Below, one piece after another: positions 5,025 to 10,783 of a DNA stretch of 10,783 bases (within the stretch, counting starts at the first letter, position 1; each line of letters starts with the position of its first letter). Location: positions 1 through 10,783 of the forward strand of contig JBBRCV010000188.1 of NCBI GenBank assembly GCA_038204505.1, given 5' to 3'. The notes under the pieces are model-generated. The model did no database searches. It was not told the origin of the DNA and worked only from the letters and a program-made list of their open reading frames with translations. Made by a program: the position numbers and the translations under genes. This DNA is from Timaviella sp038204505 (GTDB lineage Bacteria; Cyanobacteriota; Cyanobacteriia; Elainellales; Elainellaceae).

Positions 5025-6578
5025 ATGGCACGTCTGGCGTTACTAAGTACCTCTGACAAAACCGGATTGGTAAAATTAGCTCGGACCCTGGTCGAAGAGT
5101 TTGGGTTTGACATCGTCAGCAGCGGAGGCACGGCGCAAACACTGAAGCAAGCAGGCATCGCCGTTACTAAAGTTTCAGATTACACTGGGTCACCCGAAAT
5201 TTTGGGCGGACGGGTCAAAACTCTCCATCCCAAAATTCACGGCGGCATTTTGGCACGGCAAAGCTTACCCGAAGACCTAGCAGAGCTAGAAGCTAACCAA
5301 ATTCGCCCGATCGCCCTTGTCGTCGTTAACCTCTACCCTTTTGAACAAACGATCGCTAAGTCTGATGTGTCCTTAGAAGAGGCGATCGAGCAAATTGATA
5401 TTGGCGGTCCGGCAATGCTACGGGCAGCAGCAAAGAATTTTGCCCATCTCACGGTTCTTTGCAACCCTAATCAATACGACGAATATTTATCAGAACTGCG
5501 GCAGTATGGGGATATAGCATTAGCGTTTCGGCAAGCTTGCGCCCTGCGGGCATTTGAGCACACTGCCAACTACGATCGGGCGATCGCTACCTACCTTGTC
5601 CGTCACTCTGTCGGCTCCCTCGATCCTAGCTACATCCCCCACCAGTTCAGTCTTTCCGGCACTCAGATTCAATCCCTCCGCTATGGCGAAAACCCCCACC
5701 AGCCCGCCGCCTGGTATCAAACAGGAACAGTTCCGACAGGCTGGGCGGCGGCACAAAAGCTTCAAGGCAAAGAACTCAGCTACAACAATTTGGTTGATCT
5801 AGAAGCCGCTCGGCAAATTGTCACTGAGTTCCCTGATAGCGAAGCTGCTGCGGTCATCATTAAGCACACCAATCCCTGCGGTGTGGCGTTGGGCAATACT
5901 TTGGTGGAAGCCTATGAAAAAGCCTTTAATGCCGACTCGACCTCAGCTTTTGGCGGCATTGTTGCCCTCAACCGTCCAATTGATGCTGATACTGCTACCG
6001 CCCTCACCAAAACGTTTTTAGAGTGCGTTGTGGCTCCTGGCTGCGCTCCCGAAGCTGCCCAGATCTTGAGTACAAAAGCAAATCTGCGAATTCTGATTCT
6101 TCCTGATTTAGTGATGGGTAGCAAACAAGTAGTGAAGCAAATTGCGGGTGGCTTTTTGGTACAGATGGCAGATGATATTGCCGCTGATGTCACTCAATGG
6201 AAAATTGTTACCGAACGACAGCCCACTCCGGCGCAACTAGAAGAACTGCTGTTTGCCTGGAGAGTCTGTCGCCATGTGAAGTCTAACGCCATTGTTGTTA
6301 CCCGCGATCGCGCCACCCTGGGCGTGGGCGCTGGACAAATGAATCGAGTTGGCTCAGCAAAAATTGCCCTAGAGCAAGCAGGCGAACAAGCCAAAGGCGC
6401 AACCCTAGCCAGCGATGGCTTTTTCCCCTTCGATGATTCAGTTAAAACAGCGGCGGCAGCAGGAATTGAGGCGATCGTGCAACCCGGAGGAAGCGTGCGA
6501 GATCAAGATTCTATCAAGGCTGCAAATGAGCTAGGGCTGGTCATGGTCTTAACGGGAGTGCGCCATTTTTTGCACTAG
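5025..6578 (+). CDS. purH: PurH: AICAR formyltransferase/IMP cyclohydrolase
   Basis: PurH performs the last two steps of IMP synthesis: it formylates AICAR using 10-formyltetrahydrofolate, then closes the ring to IMP. The protein has 517 residues, normal for the family. The N-terminal IMP cyclohydrolase part (about 1-200, MGS-like fold) starts MARLALLSTSDKTGL and contains GRVKTLHPKIHGG (about 62-74). The C-terminal transformylase part contains SLRYGENPHQ, the catalytic KHTNPCG (K280, H281), DSTSAFGGI, SNAIVVTRD, GAGQMNRV and the closing QPGGSVRD...VMVLTGVRHF. All hallmark motifs are present with no frameshift. I chose the ATG at 5025 because AGAGGG is 8 bases upstream; the GTG at 5019 is only 2 bases from it. 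It follows the Uma2 gene by 50 bases but probably has its own promoter in that gap or within the preceding gene. Confidence 0.98.
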   Translation: MARLALLSTSDKTGLVKLARTLVEEFGFDIVSSGGTAQTLKQAGIAVTKVSDYTGSPEILGGRVKTLHPKIHGGILARQSLPEDLAELEANQIRPIALVVVNLYPFEQTIAKSDVSLEEAIEQIDIGGPAMLRAAAKNFAHLTVLCNPNQYDEYLSELRQYGDIALAFRQACALRAFEHTANYDRAIATYLVRHSVGSLDPSYIPHQFSLSGTQIQSLRYGENPHQPAAWYQTGTVPTGWAAAQKLQGKELSYNNLVDLEAARQIVTEFPDSEAAAVIIKHTNPCGVALGNTLVEAYEKAFNADSTSAFGGIVALNRPIDADTATALTKTFLECVVAPGCAPEAAQILSTKANLRILILPDLVMGSKQVVKQIAGGFLVQMADDIAADVTQWKIVTERQPTPAQLEELLFAWRVCRHVKSNAIVVTRDRATLGVGAGQMNRVGSAKIALEQAGEQAKGATLASDGFFPFDDSVKTAAAAGIEAIVQPGGSVRDQDSIKAANELGLVMVLTGVRHFLH

Positions 6579-6605
6579 CAGATCTTGGAGTAGCAGACAA
6601 AAGAA

Positions 6606-6635
6606 TTTCATCAATAGACATTTCATCAATAGACA
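6606..6635. repeat. Perfect 15-bp tandem duplication
   Basis: TTTCATCAATAGACA occurs twice in direct succession at 6606-6620 and 6621-6635 with no mismatch, in the spacer between purH and cbiT. Perfect identity suggests recent slippage. It may fall in the leader or promoter of cbiT. Confidence 0.85.
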
Positions 6636-6741
6636 ATAGAGTGAGGGCACAAAATTTTGCTCTCTCCTCAATTGCCCTTTGATTGCTCAGTATCAAACAT
6701 CCCCTGCGATCGCTCCTTCCCATCTTCCCTGGTTGCTGCCT

Positions 6742-7344
6742 ATGCCCTCCCCTCTTTGGAACTCCGTTAGCCCTGGTATTCCGGATCATTTGTTTGAGGA
6801 ATTACCTGGAATTCCCCTCAGCAAACGAGAAATTCGATTACTCATCCTTTCCCATTTACGTCTTCAGCCCAAATCAGTGCTGTGGGATATTGGGGCAGGC
6901 ACTGGGACAATTAGCGTAGAGGCTGGGTTGCTTTGTCCGCAAGGGCGAATCGTTGCCATTGAACGAGACGAAGAAGTGGCAAGTTTAATTCGACGGAACT
7001 GCGATCGCTTTCAGGTCAAAAACGTGGAGATTATTGAAGGTATTGCGCCCGAATGCTTAGAACAATTGCGAGAGGCTCCCGACTGCGTTTGTATTGAAGG
7101 GGGGCGATCGCTCAAAGTGATTTTGCAAGCAGCCTGGCAACGACTGCAACCGGGTGGACGCATTGTGGCAACCGCTATTAACTTTGAAAATCTGTATGCT
7201 ATTTCCGAAGGGCTAGCGACCTTGCAAGCTCGAAATGTTGAAGTCGTGCAGTCTGCCGTTAACCGTCTCGAAACTCGCGGGAATCACCAGGTCTTTGCTG
7301 CCGTTGATCCCACTTTTGTGCTCAGTGGAGAAAAAGTGGTTTAA
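6742..7344 (+). CDS. cbiT: CbiT: cobalt-precorrin-6B C15-methyltransferase (decarboxylating)
   Basis: CbiT uses S-adenosylmethionine to methylate C15 of (cobalt-)precorrin-6B and removes a carboxyl group from the acetate side chain at C12 in the corrin (vitamin B12) pathway; cyanobacteria make pseudocobalamin. The 200-residue protein is the stand-alone form, not the CbiE-CbiT fusion (CobL). The N-terminus GIPDHLFEELPGIPLSKREI is typical of the family. The SAM-binding motif I is WDIGAGTGTISVE (48-60), followed by the acidic strand end AIERDEE (72-78), the CVCIEGG loop (116-121) and LQPGGRIVATAI (135-146). I chose the ATG at 6742; the frame is open to a TTG at 6679, but those extra residues (Pro/Ser-rich) are not family-like. 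No strong ribosome-binding site precedes either start. No other corrin genes are in the window, so the pathway is dispersed. Confidence 0.93.
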   Translation: MPSPLWNSVSPGIPDHLFEELPGIPLSKREIRLLILSHLRLQPKSVLWDIGAGTGTISVEAGLLCPQGRIVAIERDEEVASLIRRNCDRFQVKNVEIIEGIAPECLEQLREAPDCVCIEGGRSLKVILQAAWQRLQPGGRIVATAINFENLYAISEGLATLQARNVEVVQSAVNRLETRGNHQVFAAVDPTFVLSGEKVV

Positions 7345-7497
7345 GCTCTCACTGTTTTAAGACAAAACTTCTCAAGCTAGTTACGATAAAGTCGTTAAGA
7401 TGTGCCAAAGTTATTCTTAATCTGAGCTTAAGGTTTTGGGGCTTCAAAGAAAATTGCATTGCAACGCCCAGATCAAAATTGCCCACAATTCAACATT

Positions 7498-8364
7498 ATG
7501 CCCTTGCCTCGTATCCTCAGTGCCATTGTTGCGATCGCCCTTGCTCTGGGGACGATTCTCTTGGGTGGATGGTATTTCACACTTTTTTTTGGAATTATTG
7601 TGTACCTGGGGCAAATCGAGTACTTCCAGCTTGTCCGGGCAAAGGGCATGGTTCCTGCTGGAAAAACGACCCTCGTAGTCAGCCAAGCGCTGTTGGTCAT
7701 TTCGACCCTTTCTCCTACCCTGGCAGATGCCGTTATGCCAGTCGCGGGCACTTTTATTTGTTTCTATCTTTTGTTTCAGCCAAAGTTTGCCAGCATTGCC
7801 GATATTTCTGCCTCCATTTTGGGACTGTTTTACGGCGGCTACTTACCGAGTTATTGGGTCAGGCTACGGGCGATCGGCGCTGAAAGCAACCTTCCTTTCG
7901 GTGGCTATTTTCCCCCCTTTCCCCTGCCCACCCTTCAAGAACTTCCTCAAGGATTAACCATCACGCTCCTCGCCTTTTTCTGCATTTGGGCAGCAGATAT
8001 TGGCGCTTACGTTTTTGGAAAATTCTTTGGGCGCACCAGGCTCACCGATATTAGCCCCAAGAAAACCGTAGAAGGAGCCGTATTTGGCGTGATGGCAAGC
8101 GTCGTCGTTGCTACCGTTGGAGCGTGGCATTTATGTTGGGCAGGCGCTCCACTCAGCGGCATGGCATTAGGACTGTTAATTGGGATTGCCAGCTTGTTGG
8201 GCGATTTAACCGAATCAATGATGAAGCGCGATGCCGGAGTTAAAGACTCTGGGCAACTGATTCCCGGACATGGCGGCATCCTAGACCGGGCAGACAGCTA
8301 CGTATTTACTGCGCCCTTGGTCTACTATTTCGTGACGTTGCTGTTGCCGCTGCTGCCTAACTAG
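7498..8364 (+). CDS. cdsA: CdsA: phosphatidate cytidylyltransferase
   Basis: CdsA makes CDP-diacylglycerol from phosphatidic acid and CTP at the membrane, the precursor of phosphatidylglycerol, the only major phospholipid of cyanobacteria and part of the photosystems. The 288-residue protein is strongly hydrophobic with several membrane segments (for example about 6-37, 59-72, 78-94, 152-173, 193-211, 221-235 and 270-286). The family signature is complete at 240-266: S-M-M-K-R-D-A-G-V-K-D, then GQLIPGHGGILDRAD with the metal- and substrate-binding Asp/His residues. The conserved ADIGAYVFGKFFGRT (166-180) and SPKKTVEG (186-193) are also present. The ATG at 7498 gives the usual MPLPRILSAIVAIAL start; the frame extends to a TTG at 7459. 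It lies 153 bases after cbiT, so it probably has its own promoter, and it converges with hemH with 16 bases between stops. Confidence 0.97.
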   Translation: MPLPRILSAIVAIALALGTILLGGWYFTLFFGIIVYLGQIEYFQLVRAKGMVPAGKTTLVVSQALLVISTLSPTLADAVMPVAGTFICFYLLFQPKFASIADISASILGLFYGGYLPSYWVRLRAIGAESNLPFGGYFPPFPLPTLQELPQGLTITLLAFFCIWAADIGAYVFGKFFGRTRLTDISPKKTVEGAVFGVMASVVVATVGAWHLCWAGAPLSGMALGLLIGIASLLGDLTESMMKRDAGVKDSGQLIPGHGGILDRADSYVFTAPLVYYFVTLLLPLLPN

Positions 8365-8380
8365 AACCCATAGCGGAAAT

Positions 8381-9550
8381 TTACAGCAGTCCAACTGCGT
8401 GCAATGGTCCGTGCCCGCTGACTAATTCAACAATCAGGGCAATAAAGCCCAGCATTGCCAACCGTCCATTCCAAACTTCGGCTACTGTTGTCATGCCCCA
8501 CCCCGACGATCGCTCTTGGGGATACATCTTGACCTGTTTCATCATTTGCGGCACTTCATCTAGCTTAAGACTAGGGGCATTAACCGCGCTAATGACCATC
8601 TCTGCCAAATCATCAATAAAGATAGGATGCGTATTCAATGCCGGAACTCGCTTGAAGTTATGAATGCCAGCCTGTTCTGCAACCTCTCGATACTCCATGT
8701 CAATTTCCTGGAGCGTTTCAATATGCTCCGAAACAAAGCTGACGGGCACCACGAGTAAGTTGTCAACGCCTTGCTCTGCTAATGCTTCAATCGACTCTTC
8801 GGTGTAAGGCTTTAACCATTCCACAGGACCGACCCGACTTTGATAAGCCAGCGTGTGGGGATTGGGGCGATCGAGCGTTTGCATAATTAAATCAGTGCAA
8901 TCTTCAATCTCTTTTTGATACGGATCACCTGCTTCTTCAACGTAACTTAGCGGCACACCGTGAGCACTAAAAAAGATTTGCACTTGATCAGGTTCAGAAA
9001 ACTCATCCAACTGCTGTGAAATCAAGTCTGCCATGGCTCTCAGGTAGCCGGGGCGCTTATACCAAGAGGGAATAACAGTGTAGTCAACCTGCTGTTGTAA
9101 GGTGGGATCTTCTTGCCAAATTTTTGATAGTAGACGAAAGCTAGAGCCGCTCGTACTGATAGAAAACTGGGGGTAAAGAGGCAAAATGACCAAACGAGTC
9201 ACTTTATCGCGCTTGATACGGGCGATCGCCTCTTCGGTAAACGGGTGCCAATAGCGCATTCCGACATAAATCTGGGCATCTTGCCCCTTCTTTTGCAGCG
9301 CCGCCTGAAGCGCTTGCCCCTGCTCTTGGGTAATCCGCAACAAGGGCGACCCGCCGCCAATCAGCTTATAGTTTTCTTGCGATTTTTTAGCACGACTGCT
9401 CGAAATCAGCCATGCCAAAGGTTTCTGCAACCAGGTAAAGGGCAATCGAATGATTTCTGGGTCAGAAAATAAATTGAACAGGAAAGGACGGACATCCTCT
9501 AGCTGCTCCGGTCCGCCCAGATTAAGTAGTAAGACTCCGACTCGCCCCAT
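8381..9550 (-). CDS. hemH: HemH: ferrochelatase with C-terminal CAB-like helix
   Basis: Ferrochelatase inserts Fe2+ into protoporphyrin IX to form heme, at the branch point with chlorophyll. The 389 residues include the catalytic core: LLLNLGGPEQLEDVRPFL at the N-terminus, YVGMRYWHPFTEEA (95-108), LPLYPQFSISTSGSS (123-137), the active-site His in FFSAHGVPLSYVE (H197), and SFVSEHIETLQEID with Glu 278. After a linker (about 325-355) comes a chlorophyll-a/b-binding-like transmembrane helix, EVWNGRLAMLGFIALIVELVSG (E358, N361, R363), as in HLIP proteins; this extension is typical of cyanobacterial and plastid enzymes and is thought to regulate the enzyme and bind pigment. I chose the ATG at 9548-9550, which gives the family start MGRVGVLLLN. 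A GTG 9 bases upstream (9557-9559) is better spaced from the AAAGGA ribosome-binding site (4 bases, against 13 for the ATG), so a start three residues longer is possible. Confidence 0.97.
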   Translation of the reverse strand: MGRVGVLLLNLGGPEQLEDVRPFLFNLFSDPEIIRLPFTWLQKPLAWLISSSRAKKSQENYKLIGGGSPLLRITQEQGQALQAALQKKGQDAQIYVGMRYWHPFTEEAIARIKRDKVTRLVILPLYPQFSISTSGSSFRLLSKIWQEDPTLQQQVDYTVIPSWYKRPGYLRAMADLISQQLDEFSEPDQVQIFFSAHGVPLSYVEEAGDPYQKEIEDCTDLIMQTLDRPNPHTLAYQSRVGPVEWLKPYTEESIEALAEQGVDNLLVVPVSFVSEHIETLQEIDMEYREVAEQAGIHNFKRVPALNTHPIFIDDLAEMVISAVNAPSLKLDEVPQMMKQVKMYPQERSSGWGMTTVAEVWNGRLAMLGFIALIVELVSGHGPLHAVGLL

Positions 9551-9563
9551 TGTGGTCACCGCT

Positions 9564-9569
9564 TCCTTT
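9564..9569 (-). promoter_or_regulatory. hemH: Shine-Dalgarno site of hemH
   Basis: AAAGGA on the minus strand sits 4 bases from a GTG (9559) and 13 bases from the ATG (9550). Its spacing leaves the choice of start open. It directly abuts a perfect 22-bp tandem duplication. Confidence 0.45.
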
Positions 9570-9612
9570 AATATCTGTAACTGATTTTAATAATATCTGT
9601 AACTGATTTTAA
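9569..9612. repeat. Perfect 22-bp tandem duplication in the hemH leader
   Basis: A 22-bp AT-rich unit containing TATCTGTAACTGATTTTA is repeated without mismatch at 9569-9590 and 9591-9612. It lies directly upstream of the hemH ribosome-binding site, so it is probably in the 5' untranslated region or promoter. The unit is not palindromic, and I did not recognise a known operator such as an NtcA or Fur box in it. Confidence 0.9.
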
Positions 9613-9779
9613 CAATACCAGAATCTTATTTTCGCTACCCTGATAGCACTTATTCTAAAAAAGCCTTACAAAAGTCTTTAGCTTTATTGAAGTCTATAAA
9701 AAAACGATCGCCCCAGTTCTTACTAGATTAAAGACTGAGCGCCGCCCTGTCTACTAGTCAGTTGTCAAAGCCAGACAAA

Positions 9780-10783
9780 ATGCCCAATCAACCGCTCAAG
9801 AATGCGCCTCAAAATATTGGCATTGATGACCGTGTGATTCAGGTTAACCAACGGTTGAAAATTGCTCAAATGGGCTTTCAAATCGAACGTCGAGGGCAAA
9901 AGCTCAGCCTCAGAGGAATTTTGCCACCGCGTCCGGGTAGCCCCAGGCTGCGATCGCACCAACAACGTCTTAGCCTCAACTTTCCGGCTACCCCGGCTGG
10001 GCTAAAGCAAGCTGAACAAGAAGTCAAAATTATTGCCGCCCAACTGATTCAAAATGCCTTCGACTGGCAGCAATATTTACCCGTGACCGGAGGCGGACGG
10101 CTGAGCCAAATGGATCTGGCTGAGAAAATAGCGGCATTTGAGCATCACTTTTTTGAGGAAAAAGCTGGAGCTTCAGTTAAAACCACCTGGGGAAAAGCCT
10201 ATGCGCCTTACTTGAAGAAGTTGGTGGCGATCGCCCAAGCCCACACTCAGCTTAGTCTTGCCGAAGCCATCTGCGCCACCATCCAGGCCACAGAACTCAA
10301 CTCCCGCAGCCGCCAAGTCTGCTGCACTGCCCTCGTTACCCTTGCCGAATTTCTCCACGTCGAACTCCCTAACGAACTTAAAAACCTGTGGGGCAACTAC
10401 AGCCCCAACCATACTCAAATGCGGAGTCTCCCCACTGACCTGCAAATCATCGACACCTTCCACCAAATCAAAAACCCAAGCTGGCAATTCGTTTACGGCA
10501 TTATGGCAACCTATGGACTCAGAAACCACGAGGTTTTCTTCTGCGACTACAGCGCTCTAGCCCAAGATCCCAGCGCCATGATCGAAGTCCTCAGCACCAC
10601 CAAAACTGGCAACCACGAAGTCTGGCCCTTCTTCCCAGAATGGGTCGAACAATTTAACCTTTGCCAAGGCAAACTCCCCGCTATTACTACTGACCTGAAC
10701 CAAACGACCTTGCAGCGCATCGGGCAACTCGTCACTAACCAATTCCGCCGCTACCAAATTCCCTTTTCTCCCTACGATCTGCG
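9780..10783 (+). CDS. Tyrosine recombinase/integrase (C-terminus beyond window)
   Basis: This open frame runs from the ATG at 9780 off the window end: 334 complete codons plus the first two bases (CG) of an Arg codon. Residues about 120-205 fit the helical core-binding domain of tyrosine recombinases. The catalytic domain then begins, with the first catalytic Arg in ATYGLRNHEVFF (R248), the beta-hairpin Lys in STTKTGNHEVWPF (K275), and the start of the H-x-x-R box as SPYDLR (Y332 to R335), where the usual first His is Tyr. The final His/Trp and nucleophilic Tyr are beyond the window. The N-terminal 60-70 residues are basic (RLRSHQQRLS) and could bind DNA. Related stand-alone recombinases occur in many cyanobacterial chromosomes, so this need not be part of a mobile element; no excisionase or att repeat is seen. 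Upstream stop at 9729; no clear Shine-Dalgarno site, so the start is moderately sure. Confidence 0.85.
   Translation, partial: MPNQPLKNAPQNIGIDDRVIQVNQRLKIAQMGFQIERRGQKLSLRGILPPRPGSPRLRSHQQRLSLNFPATPAGLKQAEQEVKIIAAQLIQNAFDWQQYLPVTGGGRLSQMDLAEKIAAFEHHFFEEKAGASVKTTWGKAYAPYLKKLVAIAQAHTQLSLAEAICATIQATELNSRSRQVCCTALVTLAEFLHVELPNELKNLWGNYSPNHTQMRSLPTDLQIIDTFHQIKNPSWQFVYGIMATYGLRNHEVFFCDYSALAQDPSAMIEVLSTTKTGNHEVWPFFPEWVEQFNLCQGKLPAITTDLNQTTLQRIGQLVTNQFRRYQIPFSPYDL

Noticed and set aside
7436..7957. Alternative open frames around the start of cdsA on both strands
   Set aside because: They overlap the well-supported CdsA frame and show no family resemblance.
9673..9736. 8-bp inverted repeat AGTCTTTA/TAAAGACT upstream of the recombinase, considered as an attachment or binding site
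   Set aside because: Short, far apart and AT-rich; no core or direct repeat at another location supports an att site.
10173..10757. Minus-strand open frames opposite the recombinase
   Set aside because: The plus-strand frame encodes a recognisable tyrosine recombinase; the antisense frames result from its C-rich third codon positions.
1..10783. CRISPR array, tRNA or rRNA genes, insertion sequence
   Set aside because: I saw no regularly spaced repeats with unique spacers, no cloverleaf or rRNA-like sequence, and no transposase.

Overview
The window is chromosomal DNA from a cyanobacterium. Three things support this. The palindrome GCGATCGC (HIP1) occurs about 20 times in 10.8 kb, nearly all inside genes. 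The ferrochelatase carries the C-terminal chlorophyll-a/b-binding-like helix found in oxygenic phototrophs. Several small proteins (a DUF2555 protein, a PspA/Vipp1 protein, a Uma2-type protein) are cyanobacterial in character. I cannot fix the genus from sequence alone; moderate GC and many repeated intergenic elements would fit a filamentous or Leptolyngbya-like lineage, but that is a guess.

Layout. 1-254: no gene; a nested inverted repeat and a perfect 14-bp hairpin. 255-1172 (minus): a possible two-gene unit, a PD-(D/E)XK nuclease-fold protein followed by an 84-residue protein of unknown function. 1173-1332: divergent intergenic region with three degenerate 16-bp tandem repeats. 1333-2067 (plus): PspA/Vipp1 family membrane-remodelling protein. 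2103-4326 (minus): an alpha/beta-hydrolase esterase, a DUF2555 protein and coaBC, with a double-hairpin repeat placed directly before the coaBC start codon. 4435-8364 (plus): Uma2-family protein, purH, cbiT and cdsA, each with its own spacer. 8384-9550 (minus, stop at 8381): hemH, convergent with cdsA and with a perfect 22-bp tandem duplication in its leader. 9780-10783 (plus): a tyrosine recombinase cut off by the window end just as its second catalytic box begins.

Most genes are housekeeping: coenzyme A synthesis (coaBC), purine synthesis (purH), corrinoid synthesis (cbiT), phospholipid synthesis (cdsA), heme synthesis (hemH) and membrane maintenance (PspA/Vipp1). They do not form one pathway. 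cbiT and hemH both act on tetrapyrroles, and cdsA and the PspA/Vipp1 protein both concern membranes, but orientation and spacing argue against one shared operon. I found no convincing new multi-gene system. The points most worth checking are the nuclease-fold/small-protein pair, the repeat that replaces the leader of coaBC, the tandem duplication at the hemH ribosome-binding site, a perfect DnaA box before purH, and the variant active site of the recombinase. I saw no tRNA, rRNA, CRISPR array or insertion sequence.
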